Source: Sipunculus nudus (taxonomy: Eukaryota; Annelida; Sipuncula; Golfingiida; Sipunculidae). Taken from it: 64,000 nt of DNA. Positions 7,562-16,690 of the stretch are shown in pieces (position 1 is the stretch's first letter; each line of letters starts with the position of its first letter). The stretch lies in assembly GCA_026874595.1 (NCBI GenBank), contig JAPPUL010000068.1, positions 1,253,001-1,317,000 on the forward strand, written 5' to 3'. Below the pieces are notes generated by a model, which was given only the letters and a program-made list of their open reading frames with translations, ran no database searches and was not told where the DNA came from. The translations under genes and the position numbers were made by a program.

Positions 7562-9007
7562 CTACGGCTGCCACGCAAGCTTTGGCCACTGGCTAGCTTT
7601 AAAACTCCATATGGATGTTGACCAGCCTTTTGCAGTAAAGGTAGTTGTTGTAATTGCCGCTGTTGCTATCTTGCTTACCCCAGCACTTCCGCTCCCAACT
7701 GCATTAAGACCCGTCTTGTCCAAACAGAAACTGTTTTCTATTTTGCCGCTAGAGTTCACTCCAACGAGCCCGCCTGCAAGGTTAGTTCCTGTAACAGCTC
7801 CTGTTGCATAGCTGTTTTCTATTTTGCCATCATCGTTCCATCCAACGAGCCCGCCTGCGTTTGAGTATTGTTCATCTGCACTAACCTCTCCAGTTGCATA
7901 GCTGTTTGTTATTGTGCCGCTAGAAGAGTTCAATCCAACAAGCCCGCCTGCGTTTGAGTATTGTCTATCTGCACTAACCTCTCCAGTTGCATAGCTGTTT
8001 TCTATTGTGCCGCTAGAAGAGTTAAATCCAACAAGCCCGCCGGCATGATGTCCAGACACTGCTCCAGTTGCATAGCTTTCTTTTATTGTGCCGCCCTCGT
8101 TATATCCAACGAGCCCGCCTGCGCTTGAGTATTGTCCATCTGCAGACACATCTCCAGTTGCATAGCTGTTTTCTATTGTGCCATAGTTATCTCCAACTAG
8201 CCCGCCTGCTCTTGAGCTGCTTCCCGTAGTCTCTACTTTTTTGTCGCTCTTCACATTCACATTGTCTATTCTGCCTTTATTCTCTCCTGCTAGCACTCCT
8301 ACATACACATTATTCTTATCAGAAGTAAGAACTACTTCAAGCTCTATACTTAAATCCTTAACTTCTCCATTAGCTGCTATCTCCTTTATTAGTCCAACAG
8401 CTCCAGATCTAAACGACTTTATTGTTAGCGTCTTATCATTTCCATCTAAAGTTCCACTATATTTCTCTACCGTCTCCCAGTTTTCTAATTCAATGTTAGC
8501 TGTTAAACAAATGTTCCCGTCTTTTAACTTCGCTTTTAAATCAGCCGCTGTTGATATAGCAGTATAGCTTTTATCAGGACATGTTGCAGCTCCTGCTTGT
8601 CCGCTTTGCCCTCCTGTTCCTTGCCCTTGTGACCCTGTACCTGTTTGTCCGCTTTGCCCTCCTGTTCCTTGCCCTTGTGACCCTGTACCTGTTTGTCCGC
8701 TTTGCCCTCCTGTTCCTTGCCCTTGTGACCCTGTACCTGTTTGTCCGCTTTGCCCTCCTGTTCCTTGCCCTTGTGACCCTGTACCTGTTTGTCCGCTTTG
8801 CCCTCCTGTTCCTTGCCCTTGTGACCCTGTACCTGTTTGTCCGCTTTGCCCTCCTGCACCGCCGCTTTGCCCTGCTTGTTTCTTGTCCTTACTGTCCTGC
8901 TCTGACCCTTGCTGTCCTCCGTCCTTAACTCCTGTTCCGTCCGTATTCCCGCAGCCAAGCACCAGCACCATAATCGTTAAGATTATTATTAAATACATGT
9001 TTCTCAT
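7562..9007 (-). CDS. GLUG-repeat lipoprotein with 16-residue GQSGQTGTGSQGQGTG repeats
   Basis: 481 residues from ATG 9007. A GTG at 9022 in the same frame lies inside GGTGAGG, which is better read as the ribosome binding site. The signal peptide ends in lipobox VLGC (Cys 19). Residues about 50-136 are 5.4 copies of a Gly/Gln/Ser/Thr 16-mer from a 48-bp tandem array. The remainder is beta-repeat with many GGLVG(Y/L/W)N and ENSYATG units, ending W..SIWSFKASQWPKLAWQP. The N-terminal ~50 residues are almost the same as in the 3076-4557 paralogue, while the tail is closer to the 6257-7447 paralogue, so the gene looks like a mosaic. Probably a size-variable surface lipoprotein. Confidence 0.88.
   Translation of the reverse strand: MRNMYLIIILTIMVLVLGCGNTDGTGVKDGGQQGSEQDSKDKKQAGQSGGAGGQSGQTGTGSQGQGTGGQSGQTGTGSQGQGTGGQSGQTGTGSQGQGTGGQSGQTGTGSQGQGTGGQSGQTGTGSQGQGTGGQSGQAGAATCPDKSYTAISTAADLKAKLKDGNICLTANIELENWETVEKYSGTLDGNDKTLTIKSFRSGAVGLIKEIAANGEVKDLSIELEVVLTSDKNNVYVGVLAGENKGRIDNVNVKSDKKVETTGSSSRAGGLVGDNYGTIENSYATGDVSADGQYSSAGGLVGYNEGGTIKESYATGAVSGHHAGGLVGFNSSSGTIENSYATGEVSADRQYSNAGGLVGLNSSSGTITNSYATGEVSADEQYSNAGGLVGWNDDGKIENSYATGAVTGTNLAGGLVGVNSSGKIENSFCLDKTGLNAVGSGSAGVSKIATAAITTTTFTAKGWSTSIWSFKASQWPKLAWQP
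8599..8856 (-). repeat. 48-bp coding tandem array, 5.4 copies
   Basis: Five full copies of a 48-bp unit starting GTCCGCTTTGCCCTCCTGTT plus an 18-bp partial copy, all within the lipoprotein gene and in frame (16 residues per unit). Confidence 0.92.
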
Positions 9008-9055
9008 CTTTAATTTCCTCACCTTTAATCCTTTTGTTTTTATATTGCAAAAAAA

Positions 9056-9084
9056 AATATAGATATTTATTAGGATTTAAGCAA
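9056..9084 (-). promoter_or_regulatory. Sigma-70-type promoter of the 7562-9007 lipoprotein gene
   Basis: On the minus strand TTGCTT (9079-9084), a 17-bp spacer and TATATT (9056-9061). The -35 and much of the spacer are shared with the promoter at 4589-4617, which supports both. Confidence 0.6.
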
Positions 9085-9173
9085 TAATATATTTTACGCA
9101 TTAATTAGAGAACCGAATCGCTTTGTCTTGGAGTTTATAAAGTTTATAAATAGTATAGCTTGCACAAACATAC

Positions 9174-9911
9174 TTATTTACGTCCTTGTTTAGATAATCC
9201 GTCTTGCGCAGCTTTTATCTCATCTTCCTCCCCTAGATAGTAAGAGCTCTTTGTCGATAAATCTTCATTTAACTCAAATACTAATGGCACCCCTGTCGGT
9301 ATGTTTAGGTTTACTATCTCACTATCTGATATCTTGTTTAGGTGTTTTACTAAGGCCCTCAAACTGTTTCCATGTGCTGATATTAGTATCCTCTTACCAT
9401 CTTTTATCTTGGGTACTATATTATGATGCCAATAGGGTAGTACACGTTCTACCGTTAGTTTCAAGTTCTCTGTATGCGGAATCTCTTCTAAATCTTTATA
9501 ACGTCTATCTTTTGTCGAGGATAACTTATCTGTCTCGCTTAGCCTGGGAGGAGCTATGTCGTAGCTGCGTCGCCATATGTGTACTTGCTCATCTCCGTGC
9601 TTTTTTGCCGTCTCGGCTTTGTTTAAACCTTGTAATGCCCCGTAGTGACGCTCGTTTAAATGCCACGTCTTTATGCACGGTAGCCACAGTAAATCCATCT
9701 CATCCAATATTATGTTTAATGTCTTTATTGCTCGCTTTAAAAGCGATGTGTAGCATATGTCAAATGTATAACCTTCCTTTTTCAATAACCGACCTGCTTC
9801 CTGCGCCTCGCTTAAGCCTCGCTCACTTAAATCTACATCTACCCAGCCTGTAAAACGATTTTGTCTGTTCCATTCACTCTGACCATGACGCACTAGTACC
9901 ACCTTATACAT
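9174..9911 (-). CDS. gpmA: 2,3-bisphosphoglycerate-dependent phosphoglycerate mutase
   Basis: 245 residues, close to the usual ~248. This glycolytic enzyme interconverts 3- and 2-phosphoglycerate through a phosphohistidine. The N-terminal [10 protein letters not shown] carries the catalytic His, SERG follows, [18 protein letters not shown] is the highly conserved substrate and dimer region, and [10 protein letters not shown] carries the second His. The ATG at 9911 has a near-perfect AGGAGGT seven bases upstream. Only 20 bp separate it from the first decayed copy of the upstream gene's 3' end, which suggests gpmA was once directly downstream of that gene in one operon. Confidence 0.97.
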   Translation of the reverse strand: MYKVVLVRHGQSEWNRQNRFTGWVDVDLSERGLSEAQEAGRLLKKEGYTFDICYTSLLKRAIKTLNIILDEMDLLWLPCIKTWHLNERHYGALQGLNKAETAKKHGDEQVHIWRRSYDIAPPRLSETDKLSSTKDRRYKDLEEIPHTENLKLTVERVLPYWHHNIVPKIKDGKRILISAHGNSLRALVKHLNKISDSEIVNLNIPTGVPLVFELNEDLSTKSSYYLGEEDEIKAAQDGLSKQGRK

Positions 9912-9930
9912 GTTTATTACCTCCTATACT

Positions 9931-10652
9931 TTATATCCACGCCTTATAATAATATCTGTCCCCTTCCTTATTATTTAAACGTTTTATCACCTCGTAAAAC
10001 CATAACTCTGTTTTTAGTTCATTTAAAAAAAAGCCTTAGAAACAGCCTTTTCTCAGCATCGATTATTTGTTTTTACTTATAGCTTAAAGCGATTAGATTA
10101 TAACTTTATATCCACGCCTTATAATAATATCTGTCCCCTTCCTTATTATTTAAACGTTTTATCACCTCGTAAAACCACCTCGTAAAACCATAACTCTGTT
10201 TTAATTCATTTAAAAAAAGCCTTAGAAACAGCCTTTTCTCAGCATCGATTATTTGTTTTTACTTATAGCTTAAAGCGATTAGATTATAACTTTATATCCA
10301 CGCCTTATAATAATATCTGTCCCCTTCCTTATTATTTAAACGTCTTACCACCTCGTAAAACCATAACTCTGTTTTTAATTCATTTAAAAAAAGCCTTAGA
10401 AACAGCCTTTTCTCAGCATCGATTATTTGTTTTTACTTATAGCTTAAAGCGATTGGATTATAACTTTATATCCACGCCTTATAATAATATCTGTCCCCTC
10501 CCTTATTATTTAAACGTTTTATCACCTCGTAAAACCACCTCGTAAAACCATAACTCTGTTTTAAGTTCATTTAAAAAAAGCCTTAGAAACAGCCTTTTCT
10601 CAGCATCGATTATTTGTTTTTACTTATAGCTTAAAGCGATTAGATTATAACT
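9931..10652 (-). repeat. Tandem array of four decayed copies of the 3' end of the FabV-like gene
   Basis: The motif TTATATCCACGCCTTATAAT starts at 9931, 10106, 10292, 10466 and, in the real gene, 10653, giving units of 174-187 bp. Each unit corresponds to about the last 60 codons and stop of the adjacent gene. The 3' half of the unit is nearly identical to the gene. The 5' half is recognisably homologous but has indels and stops. The four copies resemble each other more than they resemble the gene. Two copies contain an extra 13-bp duplication (ACCTCGTAAAACC twice). The minus strand of each junction contains TATAAT. This fills the whole gap between gpmA and the reductase gene; I see no gene in it. 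Confidence 0.9.
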
Positions 10653-11798
10653 TTATATCCACGCCTTATAATAATATCTGTCCCCTTCCTTATTATTTAA
10701 ACGTCTTACCACCTCGTAAAACCATAACTCTGTTTTTAGTTCATTTAAATCAAGCCTGGGAAACGGGTTTTCGTCTTCATCGCTTAGGTTTTTACTTATA
10801 GCATAAAGTGCTTGTAAGGAAAGCTCGGGTATACCGGTTACATTAAGGCCTTGGCGGGATAAGAGATTACTAAATATCTGGCCCATTGTCTTACCTCCAG
10901 GTATAAACGATAGAGCACGGGTTTGCATTATTGGAAAGAAGATGTCTATTGCCCGTTTCCTACCTTCTCCGTACCACTTAGACACTCTCTCCTGGATTAT
11001 GTCTTTTGGCAGGTATAGACTCGTTGAATATGCTCCTTGGCGGCCGTAGCTTATTGAATCTGGACTTCTGCTTTCTCTATCTAAACTGCCTCGCCAATCT
11101 GCAAATACTCTAATTTGTATATCTATTCCCGCGTCCTCAAGGGCTTGTGCGTATTCTACTGCCATCTGCCCCATGAAGAGTTTTGTTGTTTCTATCTCTT
11201 TATTACTAAGCTCCTTTAACTCCCATTCAAAAAGTCCCTCATCGTCATAATCCTTGACATATACTTTTGGAAAGCCCGGCTTTAAGCCTGAACTTGCTGA
11301 GGCTACCGTGTTTATATATATTATTTCCTTTGCTTTAACTGCCTTTAGAACTTTTACTATCTCATCAAAATTAGAACCCTCAAGAGCAAGACCATTATTA
11401 CTCCAGTAAAATCTATCGCCCAAGTTGTTTTTAGATGCAAGCTCCTTTAGAATTACTCCCGTTTCAAAGCCAAGCGATTTTTTAAGATCTCTTGAGAGAA
11501 TTGTTAAACTCCCACCCTCCTTTACAAGCTCCATAGCCGCACATGCAAAACTACAGCCAAGTCCTTGTCCTGTTGCTCCCGCAATCACAAAATGTTTATT
11601 CTTAAGCTTCCCTAGATTATAAAAACCCTTTTCTAAAAATTCCTTCTGACTTGAAAGATTTGTCTCTATTAGTTTTTGTGCTTCCTTTGCAAATTGTTCT
11701 ATCTCTTCTTTAGTTGGCCTTTGTAGCTGTGGGGCTCCAACCTTGATTCTTAATCCTTCAGTTGCACTTTTGTATGGACTTTCTTTGCTGTTGTTCAA
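10653..11798 (-). CDS. FabV-like enoyl reductase, short-chain dehydrogenase superfamily
   Basis: 381 residues. A nucleotide-binding GATGQGLG motif sits near residue 74, followed by a Rossmann-like strand pattern, IIYINTVASASSGLKPG, and a helix with ET(T)KLFMGQMAVEYAQALEDAGI, which parallels the FabV trans-2-enoyl-ACP/CoA reductase order (YSLASP, LKP, MGG..W...L..AG). The canonical Y-x8-K active site is not clearly conserved: YSTSLYLPK has seven intervening residues, so activity is uncertain. Start is TTG at 11798 with AAGGAG eight bases upstream. Its 3' end is serially duplicated downstream. A role in fatty acid elongation or enoyl-CoA reduction is inferred from the fold only. Confidence 0.55.
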   Translation of the reverse strand: MNNSKESPYKSATEGLRIKVGAPQLQRPTKEEIEQFAKEAQKLIETNLSSQKEFLEKGFYNLGKLKNKHFVIAGATGQGLGCSFACAAMELVKEGGSLTILSRDLKKSLGFETGVILKELASKNNLGDRFYWSNNGLALEGSNFDEIVKVLKAVKAKEIIYINTVASASSGLKPGFPKVYVKDYDDEGLFEWELKELSNKEIETTKLFMGQMAVEYAQALEDAGIDIQIRVFADWRGSLDRESRSPDSISYGRQGAYSTSLYLPKDIIQERVSKWYGEGRKRAIDIFFPIMQTRALSFIPGGKTMGQIFSNLLSRQGLNVTGIPELSLQALYAISKNLSDEDENPFPRLDLNELKTELWFYEVVRRLNNKEGDRYYYKAWI

Positions 11799-11923
11799 TT
11801 TTTATTCTCCTTATTATAAAAGGTTACTTATATGCATTTGTTATAAATCAACTTAAAGGTATTATTTTTGTTTTTAAAGAGCAACTATACTATTTTTTTA
11901 GTGTTTTATTCTTTATTAGTGTT

Positions 11924-12529
11924 TTATTCTTTTAAAAGTAGCATTTCTATATAACGCCTGGTTTCAAGACTTTCTTTATCAAGCAACAGTTCCTTAAATA
12001 AAAGCTTGTCAAGCGTATCTATTATAATATTAGTCCTAAGCCCGGAGTTCGTTTTACTTAGATATTCAACTTCAATAAAATATCCAAGTCCTTTTATCTT
12101 TGCATACTCGATATTTATGTTTGGGTAGCTTTTGTGTTTGAAGAGTTTAACATGCTTTTCCTTCCTAACAAGTTCCTCATATCCTATATATGTTATAAAC
12201 TTTTTGAAGACTTTTATGTCTGATACCAAAAACTCCTTTTCATCGTTTATCTCTGTTGAGCGTATAATGCGTTTAGCTTTAAAGCATATTGTATATTCTT
12301 TGGCTTGTTTTGTGTCTTGTGCTTTACCTTGTTCTTTGTCTTGCTCCCTTATTCGAAATATGTTCTTGTACGTTAGAGTATTATTCGTTTTGTTTTTTTT
12401 GTCTTTAACTTTGTAATAAATATCTTTTTTATTATATTCACCAACTAGCTTACACGTTTTATAAAGCCGCTTTAATACATCCTCTGCATCCTTAAAACTA
12501 AGCCTACACTTTTTTTCTATCTCCAACAT
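11924..12529 (-). CDS. CYTH-domain protein (CyaB/thiamine-triphosphatase-like)
   Basis: 201 residues. It begins MLEIEKKCRL, the E-x-E-x-K signature of CYTH-fold enzymes that act on triphosphates. Further charged strands (FRIREQDKE, TICFKAKR, EYAKIKGLGYFIEVEYL) fit the beta-tunnel, including the late Glu-Val-Glu. The family includes class IV adenylyl cyclase and inorganic or thiamine triphosphatases; which one applies here is not decidable. A 16-bp duplication (12515-12546) repeats the start region, so the ribosome binding site GGAGATAGAAA before ATG 12529 is a copy of the gene's own second to fifth codons. It follows the YihY gene by 16 bp and is probably cotranscribed with it. Confidence 0.75.
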   Translation of the reverse strand: MLEIEKKCRLSFKDAEDVLKRLYKTCKLVGEYNKKDIYYKVKDKKNKTNNTLTYKNIFRIREQDKEQGKAQDTKQAKEYTICFKAKRIIRSTEINDEKEFLVSDIKVFKKFITYIGYEELVRKEKHVKLFKHKSYPNINIEYAKIKGLGYFIEVEYLSKTNSGLRTNIIIDTLDKLLFKELLLDKESLETRRYIEMLLLKE

Positions 12530-12546
12530 TTTCTATCTCCAACATC
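12515..12546 (-). repeat. 16-bp tandem duplication spanning a start codon
   Basis: TTCTATCTCCAACATT at 12515-12530 is repeated at 12531-12546 with one mismatch. It duplicates ATG-TTG-GAG-ATA-GAA on the minus strand, and the outer copy supplies GGAG as ribosome binding site for the inner start. Confidence 0.85.
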
Positions 12547-13874
12547 TATTTAACCCCGGTGTCTAAAGAAGCTTTCTCTATGTCTTTAAAGTTTACCCCT
12601 CCAAGTTTTAGTTCGATACCATCTTGTAAGCGAGACCTAATCTCTTCAAAGAGTTTTATAACTTGCTTTTCTTTAACGTTAATTGATGCTTTGCTCTTAT
12701 AACTCGTATCAATAAGCTTTATAAGCTCTTTTATATCTATTTGTTCTTTTGGCTTTAATGGCAGATAATATTTTGTATCTTTTTTATTTGCTTCTGCTAT
12801 TATAGAAATATCAATTAGCTTATCTGCAATGTCTTCCATATAGACCTGAGATATGTTATTATAATCAGCAAGTTCTGCGAGGCTTGTTTTGCCACCACCG
12901 TCTTCAAACTTGTTTAGTACCTTATATATGGTTGCTGTTATGTAGAACAAAGCTAGTTTATGATCTTCTGTTTTTTTGTAGAGCTTGTTTTTATACGTTT
13001 CTTTGTGTTGCAATATATAGTTTATCTCAACTCCGTAAAGCAATATTACATAAGACAAATATATCCATGTAATGAATATGGGTATTATATAAAAGGTTCC
13101 GCCGTATATTTGTTTTATTGTCTCTTGTGCCAAATATGATATATATAAACTAAATATGAACTTGCCAAATTCAAAAAGCAAACCTGCAACTAAAGCACCT
13201 ATAAATGCCGGTATAATATATACTTTCTTCCTTGGCAAAAAGGCATATATTAAGAAAAAGCCAAGCGTTGTTATTATTAATGTAAAACTCTCAAACGAAA
13301 AGGCTTTGCCCATTCCCAATTGGTATTTTGAGGTTAGATAAAAGGAAGATATCAAAAAGAAAGGAGTTGCAGTTAAAACGCTCCAATATATAAAAAAGTT
13401 TTGTATGAAAGGCCTGCCTTTCTTTATGTGCCAAATATGGTTTATGGACTTTTCAAGAATTACTATTATATCGACTGCGATAAATAATAAAAATATTATC
13501 CCAATATAACTTATATTACTTACATTCTCCGAAAAGCTTTGTAGATAAGGCGATAAATTGCCCTCAAGCCCAACTCCAAAAAGTAGTATTATAACTTGTT
13601 TTACATTATCCTGAAGCGTTTTACTTGTATATTCATAAGATGATAAAAACGCAAATACAAGTATAGCAACAGGGACAACAGATAGTATAGTTACAAATGA
13701 TAAGTTACTAGCCTTCTCAAAGCCACGATCAAAATAAAATCTCTTAGCACCTATATAAAAAACATTGAACGTGTGTTTAAAAAAGCGTTTTAGAGTAGAT
13801 AGGTTTAGATTAGATAAGATAGTAGAATATTTTGTGATAAAAGAGTCATGACTTTTCATGTTCAGTCGTGCCAT
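12546..13874 (-). CDS. YihY/BrkB-family inner membrane protein
   Basis: 442 residues. After a cytoplasmic N-terminus with GAKRFYFDRGFEKASNLSF, typical of the YihY (formerly RNase BN-like) family, there are about six hydrophobic segments between residues 50 and 270 (for example FVTILSVVPVAILVFAF and ITWIYLSYVILLYGVEINY). A soluble C-terminal domain of ~150 residues follows. The family is widespread; its molecular role is unsettled. The start overlaps the preceding bactofilin gene by 29 bp, or by 14 bp if the internal ATG at 13859 is used. Neither has a strong ribosome binding site, which suggests translational coupling. Confidence 0.85.
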   Translation of the reverse strand: MARLNMKSHDSFITKYSTILSNLNLSTLKRFFKHTFNVFYIGAKRFYFDRGFEKASNLSFVTILSVVPVAILVFAFLSSYEYTSKTLQDNVKQVIILLFGVGLEGNLSPYLQSFSENVSNISYIGIIFLLFIAVDIIVILEKSINHIWHIKKGRPFIQNFFIYWSVLTATPFFLISSFYLTSKYQLGMGKAFSFESFTLIITTLGFFLIYAFLPRKKVYIIPAFIGALVAGLLFEFGKFIFSLYISYLAQETIKQIYGGTFYIIPIFITWIYLSYVILLYGVEINYILQHKETYKNKLYKKTEDHKLALFYITATIYKVLNKFEDGGGKTSLAELADYNNISQVYMEDIADKLIDISIIAEANKKDTKYYLPLKPKEQIDIKELIKLIDTSYKSKASINVKEKQVIKLFEEIRSRLQDGIELKLGGVNFKDIEKASLDTGVK

Positions 13875-14217
13875 CGTTGGTCATAGCACAAAGTCCGTTA
13901 AGCTGTCCACCTTTTTCTATAACAAGTTCTTTAGTAGTTATACTTCCCGTAACACTTGCACCACTTAGTATATGAACAACATTTAAAGCCTTAAGATCTC
14001 CTTTAAAACTCCCTTTGTTATAAAAACTATCAATTACTATCTCAGCTTCAATCTCACCCTTAGGCCCAATTGACAAAGCACCATCCGGTGCATCCACATG
14101 TCCTTTAAGCTGTCCGTCAAATTGTATCAACTTATTAAACTTAAATGTCCCTGTCAAGTTGCAATCTTCTGTTAAGAACGTATCAGGAGCTTTTTGTCTG
14201 GATATATCTTTTGCCAT
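13846..14217 (-). CDS. Bactofilin (polymer-forming cytoskeletal protein)
   Basis: 123 residues, typical size. The core is the bactofilin right-handed beta-helix pattern, with regularly spaced short strands such as IQFDGQLKGHVDAPDGALSI, GEIEAEIVIDSFYNKGSF and VHILSGASVTGSI, flanked by short polar tails. Bactofilins form non-polar cytoplasmic filaments and often scaffold cell-wall enzymes and cell shape. The start ATG at 14217 has AGAAGG upstream. Its stop overlaps the start of the YihY gene. A second bactofilin lies at 43125-43505. Confidence 0.9.
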   Translation of the reverse strand: MAKDISRQKAPDTFLTEDCNLTGTFKFNKLIQFDGQLKGHVDAPDGALSIGPKGEIEAEIVIDSFYNKGSFKGDLKALNVVHILSGASVTGSITTKELVIEKGGQLNGLCAMTNDGTTEHEKS

Positions 14218-14359
14218 ATTACCTTCTGTCCTTATTCTTCGTTTATTATGTATGCTAACATATAAAAAGTAGATAATAACTAAATCGTTTTTCTAAGTCA
14301 ATACAAGGTAGTCTTTTTAATTAATAACGTTATGATAATAAGATAAACATTATAAGATC

Positions 14360-15439
14360 TTATTCCCAACGAAACATTTTAACTGATATTAAAAAGCAAA
14401 TTAAGCTTATGGCAATAAGAGGTAGAATATTTTGTGTTAGAAGGTAAAAGGGGGTTCCTGTATTTATAACTTCTCTTAGTGCCTTTGTCAGGTGGTAGAG
14501 CGGAGTTGCTTTTGCAAGAGGTCTTAATATTTCAGGTATGTCGGACAAGGGAAAATACACGGCGCCAAGTAGCAGTAGGGGATAAAATGTTATGTTTGAA
14601 AGAGCATTAGCACTTTCGGCTTTGTTTGTCCTACTTGCAATTATAAAGCCAACAGAAATAAAAGAAATAAGACCCACCGTAAGAACTACAATAAGCGATA
14701 AGACATCACCCATAAACTTAAGTTCAAAAAGCAAAATAGCACTTATAAGCAAAAAGAAACTTTGAATTATAATAACAGCGTATCTATGCAAGATATGAGC
14801 AAGAACGTAGGTTGATTTTTTAAGAGGTGTTAGGGAAAGTCTTCTAAGATGGCCTTTTTCCCGATAGGAAGTTAGTGAAATGCCAACTCCGAATATACAA
14901 GATGACATTACAGACATAGCGATTATACCAGGTGCAAGGAAATCTGTGTATTTGGTATAATCCTTTTCATCCTTGTCATTCTTTTTAGCCTCGCCTTTAG
15001 CATCTTTTTTAATCTTCAAGCTTATACTAAGATTATTTGAGTTATTAAGGTCTTTTATTAGCTTTTCTAGAGCCTCTATGCTTTTGTCAAGGCTTATGGA
15101 AGTGTTTTTAATTGTAAGGTCTATACTATAGTTCTTGTCATTTTCTTTTGTTATGTGAACGGGGATGGGGTCTATATTAAGTTTTTTAGCATCTTCTTGC
15201 TCTATTATTAGAAATTGTTTATTTAAAGAGTCTTTTATCTTTTGTGAGATTTTGGACTTATCATTTGAGCTAAGCAATATAATATTGTGTCCTGATACTC
15301 TTTTAGAGAAAGAGTCATTAAAGAACCAGCCTATTATGATAAGTAAGAACATAGGAAACATATAAGTCCAAAAAACAGAAATAGGGTTTCTATAAAATAG
15401 TTTTTGTTCAACAATAAATTGTTTAAATAAGACTTTCAT
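14360..15439 (-). CDS. ABC-2 type transporter permease
   Basis: 359 residues. One N-terminal membrane segment (about residues 20-40) is followed by a large extracytoplasmic domain (about 45-170, Lys/Asp/Asn rich), then five or six membrane segments that include the conserved late PLYHLTKALREV...G region of ABC-2 permeases. It forms an exporter with the ATPase encoded immediately upstream; the ATPase stop and this ATG are one base apart. Substrate unknown; drugs, lipids or polysaccharides are all possible for this family. Confidence 0.88.
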   Translation of the reverse strand: MKVLFKQFIVEQKLFYRNPISVFWTYMFPMFLLIIIGWFFNDSFSKRVSGHNIILLSSNDKSKISQKIKDSLNKQFLIIEQEDAKKLNIDPIPVHITKENDKNYSIDLTIKNTSISLDKSIEALEKLIKDLNNSNNLSISLKIKKDAKGEAKKNDKDEKDYTKYTDFLAPGIIAMSVMSSCIFGVGISLTSYREKGHLRRLSLTPLKKSTYVLAHILHRYAVIIIQSFFLLISAILLFELKFMGDVLSLIVVLTVGLISFISVGFIIASRTNKAESANALSNITFYPLLLLGAVYFPLSDIPEILRPLAKATPLYHLTKALREVINTGTPFYLLTQNILPLIAISLICFLISVKMFRWE

Positions 15440-15440
15440 T

Positions 15441-16364
15441 CTATAAGATCCCGTCCTTAAGGTCCCGTCCTGTAAGTTCCATAAAAAGGTCTTCTAAATT
15501 GGGTTCTTTTAAGGTAATATGTTTTAATTTAATGTTTTTATTCTTAGCTAAGATCATAAGTCTATCTAGAGTTTTCATAGGGCTTTTGGAGAATAGGGTA
15601 TAATGGTTTTTAGAAACAATTAGCTCAGTTACGGCATCAAGCTTTTTAAGTTCTTCTTTAGCGAGGACATTATTTATGGGAAAATGGATAGAGCTTGAGA
15701 GGTTATGCTTTTTTACTAAGTTTTTGGGGCTATCGATATCGATAATCTTACCTTTGTCCATAATGGCAACTCTATCACAAAGTGTTTGAGCCTCTTCCAT
15801 ATGGTGAGTAGATAGAATAATGGACTTACCTTCTTTTTTCATTTGGCGAACGATATTCCAAATATTGCGACGAGCATGGGGGTCAATACCGGCGGTGGGT
15901 TCGTCAAGGAATATGATTTTGGGATTATTAATAATTGCAAGGCCAAGAGAGACGCGTTGTTTTTGTCCGCCGGAGAGGTTTTCAAAGAACGTTTTTCTTT
16001 TATCGTAGAGCGAGAGTAGTTTAAGAATATAGTCAGTTGAGTGAGCATCTTTATAATAACTAGCAAAGAGTTCAAGAAGCTCATCTAATCGTATTTTATC
16101 ATATAAGAAAGTGGTTTGAAGCTGTACCCCGATAATTTGCTTAATTTGCTTAACAGAAGATTTAATGTTGAGGTTATCGATAAAGACCTGTCCGTTATCT
16201 ATTTTTCTAATACCTTCAATCATTTCAAGAGTAGTAGTTTTGCCGGCACCATTAGGCCCTAGTATGCCAAAGATTTCGCTATGGTCAACAGAAAAAGAGA
16301 TATCATCAACAGCAAGGAAGCCGTTATAGAACTTAGATAGATTCTTAACATCTAAAGCATGCAT
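15441..16364 (-). CDS. ABC transporter ATP-binding protein
   Basis: 307 residues from ATG 16364. An in-frame GTG at 16418 would add an 18-residue hydrophobic stretch not normal for the family, so the inner start (MHALDV) is preferred, although no good ribosome binding site is seen. Walker A is GPNGAGKTTT, signature LSGGQKQRV, Walker B IIFLDEPTAGID, then the H-loop STHHMEEA. The C-terminal ~80 residues are the regulatory tail common in exporter ATPases of the DrrA/CcmA type and end in EPNLEDLFMELTGRDL. It energises the permease encoded next in the operon. Confidence 0.93.
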   Translation of the reverse strand: MHALDVKNLSKFYNGFLAVDDISFSVDHSEIFGILGPNGAGKTTTLEMIEGIRKIDNGQVFIDNLNIKSSVKQIKQIIGVQLQTTFLYDKIRLDELLELFASYYKDAHSTDYILKLLSLYDKRKTFFENLSGGQKQRVSLGLAIINNPKIIFLDEPTAGIDPHARRNIWNIVRQMKKEGKSIILSTHHMEEAQTLCDRVAIMDKGKIIDIDSPKNLVKKHNLSSSIHFPINNVLAKEELKKLDAVTELIVSKNHYTLFSKSPMKTLDRLMILAKNKNIKLKHITLKEPNLEDLFMELTGRDLKDGIL

Positions 16365-16690
16365 TAAATAAGGACACCGTTTTTTTAAAAAAATAAAAAG
16401 CAAAGCAAAAAAAGCCACAAGTTTTATTTATTTTAAATAAAAGCCAAAACCAATATAATAATGAGCTTTTATAAAGAAGGGTTTTAAAGACAAAACAAAA
16501 TATACTAAAATAGAATGATAATTAAGAATAAGAGTAAAATAAATAAAGAAATAAACAAAATAGTTGAATAAATTGCTTATACTATAAAGTGTTGTGAGAT
16601 TTGTAAAGATAGGTATAGGGTGTCATATTTAAAGCAGTAATGGGTAGAGGGAATATATAATAGAAAATATAAAAAAAGTGAGGAGCAAAC

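Noticed and set aside
9931-10652. CRISPR-like array
   Set aside because: Units are 174-187 bp, contiguous, without unique spacers, and match the 3' end of the adjacent gene.
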